Part shown: positions 1-6,791 of the stretch, piece after piece
Position numbering within the stretch: position 1 is the stretch's first letter
How the letters are laid out: each line of letters begins with the position of its first letter
Assembly: GCA_026390215.1 (NCBI GenBank)
Contig: JAPLGJ010000195.1
Location: 1 to 7,072, forward strand
DNA: 7,072 nucleotides
Reading direction: 5' to 3'
From: Caldisericota bacterium
Lineage (GTDB): Bacteria; Caldisericota; Caldisericia; Cryosericales; Cryosericaceae
Position numbers and translations under genes: made by a program
Notes under the pieces: generated by a model
The model's database searches: none
What the model was told of the DNA's origin: nothing
What the model saw: the letters and a program-made list of their open reading frames with translations, nothing else

Positions 1-41
1 GCGTCAGACGCAGCGCCGGGAACGGAGGCACTATTCCATGA
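1..41 (+). CDS. Possible C-terminal end of an upstream gene (partial)
   Basis: Read from base 3, the frame is open and closes with TGA at 39-41, so that stop and the clpC start share the bases ATGA at 38-41. This is a common arrangement for translationally coupled genes. The twelve visible codons would read VRRSAGNGGTIP, too little to assign a family. In many Firmicutes clpC follows mcsB (protein arginine kinase), so an mcsB tail is conceivable, but that is a guess from gene order elsewhere. The other two frames are also open here: frame 1 ends with TAA at 49-51, and the clpC frame is open to the window edge. The open frame alone is therefore weak evidence. Confidence 0.3.
   Translation, partial: VRRSAGNGGTIP
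24..28 (+). promoter_or_regulatory. Ribosome binding site of clpC
   Basis: GGAGG lies 9 nt before the ATG at 38, a good Shine-Dalgarno match at normal spacing. The clpC reading frame has no stop upstream to the window edge, but also no ATG, GTG, TTG or CTG codon there. This site and the family-typical N-terminus together fix the start at 38. Confidence 0.75.
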
Positions 42-2509
42 ACTGGGCTAACTTGACAGAACGCGCTCAAAAGGCCGTATGGATGGCACAGGAGTCGGCC
101 AGCTCGCTGGGTAACGACTTCCTTGACACCGACCATCTGCTAATCGGTCTTGCCAAGCTGGAAGAGGGCATCGCGTATGAGGCCATGATAGCCAGCGGCA
201 TCGATCTTCACAAACTGGTTGACTACGTTTCCGATCAGGTGCGAGGGGTCAAGCACAACAACTTCCTCGGGCGGAATGATGAAATCATCCTCACGCCAAG
301 GGCCAAGAAGGTCCTGGACCTGGCTGAGCGCGAAGCCATCAATCTGGGGGACGGGTATATCTCGACGGAACACATCCTGCTGGCGATCGTTCACGAGGGC
401 GGCGGTGTGGGTGTGCGAAGTCTGGAGGATGAAGGGGTCGATGTTTCGAAGCTGGTGAACACCGTCCTCTCGTTGCGGGGGACCGAGCACACGACGGAGT
501 CTCCCCGCACGGGTCATCAGCCTCGGCAGCGCACCAAGACGCCGACACTCGACCAGTACAGTCGTGATCTGACGGAGATGGCTCGTCAGGGCAAGCTCGA
601 CCCCGTCATCGGGCGTGACAATGAAACGGAGAGGCTGCTTCAGATACTGTTGCGACGGACCAAGAACAACCCCGTTCTCATAGGTGACCCCGGCGTAGGC
701 AAGACGGCCATCGTCGAGGGACTGGCAAGGAAGATCGTTGCGGGTGAAGTGCCGGAACTGCTCAAGAACAAGCGTGTGATCTCCCTCGACATTCCCAGTC
801 TTGTAGCCGGGACCAAATACCGTGGGGAATTCGAGGACCGCATGAAGAAGTTTCTGGCAGAGATGAAGACGGCTGGCAACACGGTCATCCTGTTCATCGA
901 CGAGCTGCACAACGTTGTCGGGGCCGGGTCTGCAGAAGGAAGCTCCATCGATGCGGCCAACATCCTCAAGCCGGCACTGTCCAGGGGCGAACTTCAGACG
1001 ATCGGAGCCACCACGCTTGGAGAGTACCACAAATATATCGAGAAGGACCCGGCGCTCGAGCGGAGGTTCCAGCCGATCGTCGTCAGCGAATCCACCGTAC
1101 CCGAGTCGATCGAAATCCTGAAGGGACTGCGCGACAGATACGAGGCTCACCATCAAGTAACCATTACGGACGCCGCCATCGATGCTGCCGTCAGGCTTTC
1201 GGTGAAGTACATCACGAGCCGGTTCCTTCCGGACAAGGCAGTCGACCTCATGGACGAAGCCAGTGCCAAGGTAAGGCTTGCTTCTACCGTTCCAAGCGAC
1301 GAATACCGTCAGCTCCAGGACGAGCTCGACAAGATCGAGCGCGAGAAGGACGACGCCATTCGCAATCAGGAGTTCGAGAAGGCGGCAGGTCTGCGAGACC
1401 AGGAGCGGGACGTTCACGACAAGATCGAAACGATGAAAGGCAGCGCGTTCCTGGCATCTGCTGCGCGGGAAGCCGTCGTAAGCCCTGACGATATTCGCGC
1501 CGTCGTGGCTCTGTGGACGAACATTCCTGCCGAGCGGCTGGCTGAAGACGAACGAGCGAAGCTCCTGCACCTCGAGGACGCTCTCCGAGCCAGGGTTGTC
1601 GGGCAGGAGCAGGCAGTAGCGCTCATGGCAGAGGCTCTCAGGCGTTCTCGAGCGGGACTGAAGCATCCGACAAAGCCCATCGGGTCGTTTCTGTTTCTTG
1701 GCCCGACAGGCGTGGGGAAGACCGAACTGGCACGTGCCCTGGCCGAGGAGCTGTTTGGCAGTGAGTCGTCGCTCATTCGCCTTGACATGAGCGAGTACAT
1801 GGAGAAGTTCGCCGTGTCTCGCCTGGTCGGAGCCCCTCCCGGCTACGTAGGATACGAAGAGGGTGGACAGTTGACCGAGGCCGTGAGGCGTCGCCCATTC
1901 AGCATCGTCCTGTTCGACGAGATCGAGAAAGCCCATCCGGACGTCTTCGACATTCTGCTCCAGATTATGGACGACGGACGGCTGACCGACTCCAGTGGAA
2001 GGACGGTTGACTTCCGGAACGCCGTCATCATCATGACGAGCAACATTGGGGGCGGGTTCAATCGGATGGGCGGCCTCGGGTTCAAGCTTCCCGGCGAGGC
2101 TGGTGAGGCAGAAGCCCACACGGCGTCCATGATGGACGAGCTCAAGCACAGCTTCAAGCCGGAGTTCCTCAACCGGGTCGACGAGATCGTCGTCTTCAAT
2201 GAGTTGGCGGTCGAGGATATTGAGAAGATCGTGGCGATCTTGCTGAAGAGGGTAACCAGGGAGATCGAGGAGGAGGACATGCACCTCCAGTTCGGCCCCG
2301 AGCTCGTGACGTATCTTGCACGCAAGGGCTTCAACCCGGAGTATGGAGCCCGGCCGCTGCTGAGGCTGATCCAGCATGAAGTGGAGAACGAGCTGTCCTA
2401 CCGAATCCTGGAAGGGGAGTTCAAGCACGGCGACACCATCGTCGTGACGAGCGACGGCCAGAAGGTGGTCTTCGAGTCAGCGCTGAGAGAACCTGCACCA
2501 GCAGAATAG
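38..2509 (+). CDS. clpC: ATP-dependent Clp protease ATP-binding subunit ClpC
   Basis: This is a class I Hsp100/AAA+ unfoldase that threads substrates into the ClpP peptidase in the cytoplasm. The 823 residues match the family's usual 810-850. Two Clp N-repeats span about residues 5-145 (RAQ near 9, TDH at 31-33, TEH at 110-112). AAA domain 1 has Walker A GDPGVGKT at 216-223 and Walker B ending in D288-E289, followed by ALERRF with its arginines. A short coiled middle domain of UVR type lies at about 421-465. AAA domain 2 has GPTGVGKT at 555-562, D627-E628 and the NRVDEI sensor region. The tripeptide LGF at 680-682 sits where ClpC and ClpA carry the ClpP-docking loop, which implies a ClpP partner elsewhere. 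The single-UVR middle domain separates it from ClpB, whose middle domain is much longer, and from ClpA, which has none. F446 in QEFEKAA corresponds by motif to the phenylalanine that holds resting ClpC assemblies together in Staphylococcus. The gene leads the visible operon. No frameshift or lost catalytic residue is seen. Confidence 0.97.
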   Translation: MNWANLTERAQKAVWMAQESASSLGNDFLDTDHLLIGLAKLEEGIAYEAMIASGIDLHKLVDYVSDQVRGVKHNNFLGRNDEIILTPRAKKVLDLAEREAINLGDGYISTEHILLAIVHEGGGVGVRSLEDEGVDVSKLVNTVLSLRGTEHTTESPRTGHQPRQRTKTPTLDQYSRDLTEMARQGKLDPVIGRDNETERLLQILLRRTKNNPVLIGDPGVGKTAIVEGLARKIVAGEVPELLKNKRVISLDIPSLVAGTKYRGEFEDRMKKFLAEMKTAGNTVILFIDELHNVVGAGSAEGSSIDAANILKPALSRGELQTIGATTLGEYHKYIEKDPALERRFQPIVVSESTVPESIEILKGLRDRYEAHHQVTITDAAIDAAVRLSVKYITSRFLPDKAVDLMDEASAKVRLASTVPSDEYRQLQDELDKIEREKDDAIRNQEFEKAAGLRDQERDVHDKIETMKGSAFLASAAREAVVSPDDIRAVVALWTNIPAERLAEDERAKLLHLEDALRARVVGQEQAVALMAEALRRSRAGLKHPTKPIGSFLFLGPTGVGKTELARALAEELFGSESSLIRLDMSEYMEKFAVSRLVGAPPGYVGYEEGGQLTEAVRRRPFSIVLFDEIEKAHPDVFDILLQIMDDGRLTDSSGRTVDFRNAVIIMTSNIGGGFNRMGGLGFKLPGEAGEAEAHTASMMDELKHSFKPEFLNRVDEIVVFNELAVEDIEKIVAILLKRVTREIEEEDMHLQFGPELVTYLARKGFNPEYGARPLLRLIQHEVENELSYRILEGEFKHGDTIVVTSDGQKVVFESALREPAPAE

Positions 2510-2518
2510 GCTGGAGTC

Positions 2519-4324
2519 ATGAACCCGAAAAGCATACGGAATTTCTGCATCATTGCTCATATCGACCACGGCAAGTCCACCCTCGCCGACCGTTTTCTTG
2601 AGCGGGCTGGCTTCATTCTGAAGAACAAGGGGGATCAGGTCCTGGATCAGATGGACCTCGAGAAGGAACGTGGCATCACGATCAAGGCTCATCCCATCCG
2701 ACTGACCTATACCGCGCGGGACGGTTCGCCTGTGGTGTTCAATCTGATTGACACGCCTGGCCACGTCGACTTCACCTACGAAGTCTCGCGCAGCATAGCC
2801 GCCTGCGAAGGAGCGGTGCTTGTCGTGGACGCCACACAGGGTGTCGAGGCGCAGACTGTGGCCAATACCTACCTCGCGCTGAATCACAACCTCACCATCA
2901 TCACTGCGATCAACAAGATCGATTTGCCAAATGCCGATGTGGACGAGACAAAACGAGAGATCGAGGAGATCATCGGATTTGACACTTCGGACGCGTCACT
3001 TGTCAGCGCAAAGACTGGGCTCGGCGTGGATGAGCTGCTTCTCGTCATCGAAGACAAGATTCCGAGTCCTTCCGGCGACGCCGACGCTCCTCTCAGGTGC
3101 CTTGTGTTCGACTCGCACTTTGATACCTACAAGGGCGTGGTCGTTCACATCAGGGTTTTCGAAGGGACCATCCAGAAGGGAGACCGTGTCCGGTTCATGG
3201 CCACTGGCAACGAGTTCGACGTCGTCGAAGTAGGCTACTTCGAGCTGACGCCTGTCGTGACAGATGTCCTGACGGCCGGGGAAGTCGGCTACTTCGCTGC
3301 GGTGATCCGGGTTCCAGCCGAGGTTCATATCGGGGATACCGTGACGAGCGCGCTCCGGCCGACCGCAGAGCCCATACCGGGGTACAGGCCGGTGCTCCCG
3401 ATGGTGTTTGCCGGGCTCTACCCCATCGACGCGAATGACTATGACGGACTCAAGTCATCACTGCAGCGGCTGCAGCTGAACGATGCCTCTCTCACGTTTG
3501 AGCCCGAGTCGTCGGGGGCCCTGGGTTTTGGGTTCCGGTGCGGGTTCTCCGGACTCCTGCATCTGGAGGTCATCACGGAGCGCCTCCGCCGGGAGTACAG
3601 CCAGGACATTATCGTCACCGTTCCAAATGTGCGGTATCGTGTCATCAAGCGCAATACGGGAGAGGAGGTTCTTGCCGACAGTCCTTCAAAGTTCCCCCCG
3701 CTGGGAGAGATCGAACGCATCGAGGAACCCTTCGTCAAAGCCGAGATTGTCGTACCGCATGATGCTATAGGAGACGTCATGGAGCTCACCAACAAGCGTA
3801 GGGGCATCTATGTCAACATGTCCTACCCCGAGAGCCGGCGGGCGGTCCTCGAATATGAACTCCCCTTGTCGGAGATCATCACGGATTTCTTCGATCGGCT
3901 CAAGTCCATCACGAAGGGGTATGGAACGCTTGACTACGTTCTGGCGGGGTATCGCGAGGAACGGCTCGCCAAGGTCGATGTCCTGGTCAACGGAACGCCC
4001 GTCGACGCACTCTCGTTCATCGCGCATGAAGATGAAGTCCAGCACATCGCAAGGTCGATGCTGCAGCGGCTGCGCAAGTACGTTCCCCGGCAGATGTACG
4101 AAGTTGCGTTGCAGGCCGCAATCGGGGGAAAGATCGTAGCACGCGAGAACATCGTCCAGCTGCGCAAGGACGTCCTGGCCAAGTGCTATGGCGGAGACGT
4201 CACGCGAAAACGGAAGCTCCTGGAGAAACAAAAAGAGGGCAAGAAGAAAATGAAGCAAATCGGCAAGGTGAGCATCCCCCAGGAGGCGTTTCTGTCTATC
4301 CTGAAGCGTGAGTCGGACGACTAG
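2519..4324 (+). CDS. lepA: Elongation factor 4 (LepA), ribosome-associated GTPase
   Basis: LepA is a translational GTPase related to EF-G that acts on ribosomes. Back-translocation and a role in initiation or ribosome assembly have both been proposed. The 601 residues match the family's roughly 600. All GTPase motifs are present: AHIDHGKS at 13-20, RGITIK at 51-56, DTPGH at 78-82, NKID at 132-135 and SAK at 163-165. A beta-barrel domain and EF-G-like domains III and V follow (GFRCGF, LPLSEI). The LepA-specific C-terminal domain carries AKCYGGD, a lysine-rich EKQKEGKKKMKQ stretch and PQEAF, and it is complete. The start at 2519 gives the usual short lead before IRNF. Its Shine-Dalgarno is unusual: GGAG at 2513-2516 is only 2 nt from the ATG, and the clpC stop ends 9 nt upstream, so the start probably depends partly on ribosomes finishing clpC. 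Confidence 0.97.
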   Translation: MNPKSIRNFCIIAHIDHGKSTLADRFLERAGFILKNKGDQVLDQMDLEKERGITIKAHPIRLTYTARDGSPVVFNLIDTPGHVDFTYEVSRSIAACEGAVLVVDATQGVEAQTVANTYLALNHNLTIITAINKIDLPNADVDETKREIEEIIGFDTSDASLVSAKTGLGVDELLLVIEDKIPSPSGDADAPLRCLVFDSHFDTYKGVVVHIRVFEGTIQKGDRVRFMATGNEFDVVEVGYFELTPVVTDVLTAGEVGYFAAVIRVPAEVHIGDTVTSALRPTAEPIPGYRPVLPMVFAGLYPIDANDYDGLKSSLQRLQLNDASLTFEPESSGALGFGFRCGFSGLLHLEVITERLRREYSQDIIVTVPNVRYRVIKRNTGEEVLADSPSKFPPLGEIERIEEPFVKAEIVVPHDAIGDVMELTNKRRGIYVNMSYPESRRAVLEYELPLSEIITDFFDRLKSITKGYGTLDYVLAGYREERLAKVDVLVNGTPVDALSFIAHEDEVQHIARSMLQRLRKYVPRQMYEVALQAAIGGKIVARENIVQLRKDVLAKCYGGDVTRKRKLLEKQKEGKKKMKQIGKVSIPQEAFLSILKRESDD

Positions 4325-5462
4325 ACCGGTCGGCGTCTATTTCCACATTCCCTTCTGTCGCAGAAGGTGCAACTATTGTGACTTTCTCTCGACGGGCGGC
4401 GCAACTGGTGTTCCCGACGAGTATGTGGGGGCTTTGCTTTCCGACTGGGAATTGTGGGTTGATCCCTTGCGCCGGCAGGACGCAGGTGTGCGGTCTATCT
4501 ACGTTGGCGGCGGCACGCCTTCTCTCCTGGAACCTCGTCAGCTTCGGCGGCTGATCGATGGGGTGAGATCTGCTGTGCCGGCAATGCCGGAATGCGAGAT
4601 CACCATGGAAAGCAATCCGGACAGCCTCGACGTTTCGAGCATTCGGGCGTACGCCGGCGCGGGTGTCAACCGCCTGAGTGTCGGCGTCCAGAGCTTCAGC
4701 GATTGCTCGCTGAAGAGACTGGGACGTCTGCACGATTCGACTGGGGCCGAACGGGCACTTCGGCAGGCGCGGGAGGCGGGGATCAGTAACCTTTCTCTGG
4801 ACCTCATGTACGGACTTCCCGGTTCGGTACCCGGTGAAGAGGTTGCCTCGTTGAGACGTGCCATCGAGCTTTCTCCGGACCACATCTCCTGGTATAACCT
4901 GACCCTGTCTGCCGGCTCCCCGTTGGCCAGGTCCGTAGCCGAAGGCCGTGAGCTGATGCCAGACGACGACATGGTTCTGGCAACGATGCGGGAGGGATGG
5001 AGCTTGCTTGCAGCGAGCGGATTCGAGCACTACGAGATCTCCAATTTCGCCCGCCCCGGGTTCGCCTCGCAACACAACCTGGGCTACTGGCTGTTCACCG
5101 ACTACGTTGGGCTCGGCCTGGGAGCGTCTGGATTCGTCTCAGGCCGGAGATGGACGAACGTCAGCGACATGGCAGCGTACCTCGCTGCCGTCCGGGGCGG
5201 CAGGCTGCCTGTCGACAGCGAAGAACGGCTCGAGGGTCGTCTTCGGGAAGGCGAGTATGTTATGCTGCGTCTGCGCCTGCCTGGCGCCGGCCTCGATTTC
5301 GCGGCTTTCGGCGACCTGTTTCGAGAGGACGCGCGCATCGTATTTCATGACACTCTTGCCCAGCTGAGCGACGATGGACTCATCAGTGTCCTGAAGGACA
5401 GGGCTGTGTGTACGCAGAAGGGTCTCGAGTTGAACAACCTCGTGGCCGGGGCATTCGTCTGA
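4308..5462 (+). CDS. hemW: Radical SAM heme chaperone HemW
   Basis: HemW is an oxygen-independent coproporphyrinogen-III-oxidase-like radical SAM protein. Characterised members bind heme and deliver it to respiratory proteins and do not oxidise coproporphyrinogen. The 384 residues match HemW (about 380), not the longer HemN. The iron-sulfur motif is C17-x3-C21-x2-C24 followed by DF. HemN has a fourth cysteine two residues later and an N-terminal extension, and both are missing here. Other marks are GGGTPS at 67-72, ESNPDS, SVGVQSF, DLMYGLPG, HYEISNFARPG and HNLGYW at 256-261, the last implicated in heme binding. A HemN_C-type domain closes the protein (TQKGLELNN). The GTG start is forced: an in-frame TGA lies at 4302-4304 and the conserved YFHIPFC begins 10 residues in, with no other start codon between. 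It overlaps lepA by 17 nt in another frame. No usable Shine-Dalgarno is close, so reinitiation after lepA is likely. lepA next to hemW is a recurring bacterial gene order. Confidence 0.93.
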   Translation: MSRTTRPVGVYFHIPFCRRRCNYCDFLSTGGATGVPDEYVGALLSDWELWVDPLRRQDAGVRSIYVGGGTPSLLEPRQLRRLIDGVRSAVPAMPECEITMESNPDSLDVSSIRAYAGAGVNRLSVGVQSFSDCSLKRLGRLHDSTGAERALRQAREAGISNLSLDLMYGLPGSVPGEEVASLRRAIELSPDHISWYNLTLSAGSPLARSVAEGRELMPDDDMVLATMREGWSLLAASGFEHYEISNFARPGFASQHNLGYWLFTDYVGLGLGASGFVSGRRWTNVSDMAAYLAAVRGGRLPVDSEERLEGRLREGEYVMLRLRLPGAGLDFAAFGDLFREDARIVFHDTLAQLSDDGLISVLKDRAVCTQKGLELNNLVAGAFV

Positions 5463-5472
5463 GGACAGCGAA

Positions 5473-5497
5473 AGCCCCGGCCTTTATGGCGGAGGCT
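5473..5497. terminator. Imperfect hairpin between converging hemW and ychF; weak terminator candidate
   Basis: The 56-nt gap between the two converging stops (5463-5518) contains two 10-nt arms, 5473-5482 and 5488-5497, separated by a 5-nt loop (TTTAT). Eight of the ten positions pair, mostly as G-C, with two single mismatches. Placement between converging genes suits a two-way terminator. There is no run of T after the stem on either strand, so intrinsic termination would be inefficient. Rho-dependent ending is just as possible. Confidence 0.25.
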
Positions 5498-5518
5498 CGT
5501 GGCAACAAGCGTCCCCTG

Positions 5519-6577
5519 TCAGCGAGAAACGTTGAACCGGAAGTGGGCGATCTCCTTGTTCTTCACGACGTAGCTCTCACCCTCTATTCGCAGCAGCCCC
5601 TTCTCCTTGGCGATCTTGAAGGAGTTGTCGGCTTTGCGGAAGTCATCCAGCGAGATGACTTCGGCTGCGATGAACCCGCGCGCGATATCTGTGTGGATCT
5701 TCCCCGCAGCTCCACGGGCGTGCGTGCCAGCTTCGATAACCCATGCCTTGCACTCGTCTTCTCCCGCCGTGTAGAAGGTTTCGAGCTTGAGCAGCTCATA
5801 TGCTCTGCCGATGAACGTGTCGATGACCGATCCGGACAGGCCGAATTCCTGAAGGAACTCGAGTTGTTCGGCGGCAGGGAGTTCGGCGATCTCGCGTTCC
5901 AGTTTTGCATCCAGCACCATGACTGTCGCGTCTATCTGACCTGCAGCAGCAGTGAGGGCCGCCTCGAGGTTTCTGGCGGCGGTATCGTCTGTCATCGTGA
6001 TGTTGATGACATACATCACCGGCTTCAGCGTGATGAACGCGTAGGAAGTGAGCAGTTTCTTGTCTTCATCGGTCAGTCCGAGGCTGCGCAGTCCCTTTCC
6101 CGCCGAAAGGCATACTTGAGCACTCGAGAGGAGGTCTTTCTCCCGTTCAAGCGGAGGCGTCATTCTCTCCTTCTTCATGCGTTCGAGCCGGTGTTCCACG
6201 ATGTCCAGATCTACCAGGGCAAGGTCCAGTTCGAAGCTGTCTATCTGCTCCCTGAGGCTGGTGGCCGAAGGCACCTGCGTGAATGCGTCGAATACCTCGA
6301 CCAGCGCCTCGACGTTCTTCACGTCTTTGAGCAGTTCGTTGCGTCGTGAAGCGTTTTCCTGGCCCGATGGAATGCCCGGGACATCGGCAAACTCGACGCT
6401 GGCGGGCGTCGTCTTCTTGGGCTTGAAGACGTCGGCCAGATAGTCCAGGTCGGTGTCGCCGACGCCAACGGCGGCGAGATTCGTCTTGGACTGTGAGACC
6501 TGCGTGGTTCCTCTGGTCAGTGCTCCGAACAGTGTGGTCTTGCCCGTTTGAGGCAAACCGATTATTCCAATCTTCAT
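5519..6577 (-). CDS. ychF: YchF/OLA1-family P-loop NTPase, divergent G4 motif
   Basis: This is an Obg-related P-loop NTPase. Known YchF/OLA1 proteins prefer ATP, bind ribosomes and affect stress responses. The 352 residues are close to the usual 363. The order is: P-loop GLPQTGKT at 7-14; DVPG at 65-68, where YchF usually has D-I/V-A-G; a charged helical hairpin at about 115-150; the G4 site N192-I-T-M195; then a C-terminal TGS/DUF933 domain (TFYTAGEDECKAW, AAGKIHTD, GFIAAEVI, HFRFNV). YchF proteins normally carry NxxE at G4, and the glutamate is replaced here by methionine. The P-loop also differs from the common GLPNVGKS. This may be a separate subfamily, often labelled only as DUF933. The start at 6577 has AAGGAG 6 nt upstream and begins directly with MKIGIIG. 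A longer frame opens at 6667, but that start would lie upstream of the likely promoter and adds residues with no family match. Family call firm, exact biochemistry open. Confidence 0.88.
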   Translation of the reverse strand: MKIGIIGLPQTGKTTLFGALTRGTTQVSQSKTNLAAVGVGDTDLDYLADVFKPKKTTPASVEFADVPGIPSGQENASRRNELLKDVKNVEALVEVFDAFTQVPSATSLREQIDSFELDLALVDLDIVEHRLERMKKERMTPPLEREKDLLSSAQVCLSAGKGLRSLGLTDEDKKLLTSYAFITLKPVMYVINITMTDDTAARNLEAALTAAAGQIDATVMVLDAKLEREIAELPAAEQLEFLQEFGLSGSVIDTFIGRAYELLKLETFYTAGEDECKAWVIEAGTHARGAAGKIHTDIARGFIAAEVISLDDFRKADNSFKIAKEKGLLRIEGESYVVKNKEIAHFRFNVSR

Positions 6578-6583
6578 TGGCAG

Positions 6584-6589
6584 CTCCTT
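6584..6589 (-). promoter_or_regulatory. Ribosome binding site of ychF
   Basis: The minus strand reads AAGGAG here, followed by 6 nt and the ATG at 6577. It is the best Shine-Dalgarno in the window. It decides the ychF start against in-frame ATG codons further upstream at 6667 and 6640. Confidence 0.8.
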
Positions 6590-6624
6590 CTCATGCGCTC
6601 GTTCATGCTTGCGAACTCTTGTCC

Positions 6625-6653
6625 AGTATACTTGGGTCATAAACGTGTTGCAA
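6625..6653 (-). promoter_or_regulatory. Sigma-70-type promoter of ychF
   Basis: On the minus strand, TTGCAA (6653-6648, 4 of 6 matches to TTGACA) is followed by exactly 17 bp and TATACT (6630-6625, 5 of 6 matches to TATAAT). Transcription would start near 6618, giving an untranslated leader of about 40 nt that contains the Shine-Dalgarno site. The position and spacing fit ychF well. This is a consensus match by eye and assumes a standard housekeeping sigma factor. Confidence 0.6.
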
Positions 6654-6657
6654 GGAT

Positions 6658-6678
6658 CGGGAGGCAACAGGCCTCGCG
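6658..6678. repeat. Small inverted repeat between the divergent promoters
   Basis: GAGGC at 6661-6665 and GCCTC at 6671-6675 are perfect inverted copies around a 5-nt centre. After one mismatch, two more pairs extend the arms to 6658 and 6678. The element sits 4 bp beyond the ychF -35 box, at a place where a regulator could bind. Five-bp arms are short and could arise by chance in G+C-rich DNA, so the function is unproven. Confidence 0.3.
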
Positions 6679-6737
6679 GGACGGCAGGGATCTGGCCAGG
6701 ACGGGTCGTCAGGCGTATTCCTCCTGCAACCGACCGA

Positions 6738-6766
6738 TTGACATGGTGAGGCTGACATCATACACT
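6738..6766 (+). promoter_or_regulatory. Sigma-70-type promoter of the gene at 6792
   Basis: A perfect -35 box TTGACA (6738-6743) is followed by a 17-bp spacer and TACACT (6761-6766, 4 of 6 matches, keeping the key A2 and T6). Transcription would start near 6773, just before GGAG at 6776-6779 and the ATG at 6792. The leader would be short, about 20 nt. The promoter runs opposite to the ychF promoter. TGACAT occurs twice (6739-6744 and 6753-6758), partly inside the -35 box and spacer. Confidence 0.6.
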
Positions 6767-6791
6767 TTCGTCTCTGGAGACAACCTATCAG

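Larger units (their letters stand above)
38..5462 (+). other. Predicted clpC-lepA-hemW transcription unit
   Basis: Three same-strand genes are joined by a 9-nt gap and a 17-nt overlap, leaving no room for a promoter or terminator between them. I see no promoter in the 37 bases before clpC, and the ATGA overlap suggests the unit may begin further left. I see no CtsR- or HrcA/CIRCE-type operator in the visible leader, but almost none of the leader is visible. That the three genes are one transcript is inference from spacing. Confidence 0.7.
6578..6791. other. Divergent intergenic control region between ychF and the gene at 6792
   Basis: These 214 bases separate two start codons facing away from each other. 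They hold the ychF ribosome binding site and promoter on the left, an inverted repeat in the middle and the second promoter on the right. Open frames crossing it on both strands lack family matches and pass through the promoter elements, so I regard it as non-coding. The two -35 boxes are 84 bp apart (6654-6737), so the promoters do not overlap. Confidence 0.7.

Noticed and set aside
140..2428. A 762-codon open frame on the minus strand antisense to almost all of clpC.
   Set aside because: clpC is intact and conserved over its full length. The antisense frame shows no domain or motif I recognise, and long antisense frames arise easily in G+C-rich coding DNA.
38..2509. Naming the first gene clpB or clpA.
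   Set aside because: The middle domain is a short UVR-type coiled region, not the long ClpB one. A ClpP-docking LGF loop is present, which ClpB lacks, and ClpA has no such middle domain.
3471..3485. A short repeat of CTGCAG and CGGCTGC sequence inside lepA, also seen near 4062.
   Set aside because: It encodes ordinary Leu-Gln-Arg-Leu codons in conserved LepA positions and shows no regular array.
4308..5462. Naming the radical SAM gene hemN (coproporphyrinogen dehydrogenase).
   Set aside because: The fourth cysteine of the HemN motif and the HemN N-terminal region are absent, and the length fits HemW.
5408..6349. A 313-codon plus-strand open frame running from the end of hemW across the ychF region.
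   Set aside because: It is antisense to conserved ychF sequence, overlaps the end of hemW out of frame, and has no recognisable motifs.
6578..6667. A 30-residue N-terminal extension of ychF starting at the ATG at 6667.
   Set aside because: The family protein begins at MKIGIIG, the strong ribosome binding site is just before 6577, and the extension overlaps both boxes of the likely promoter.
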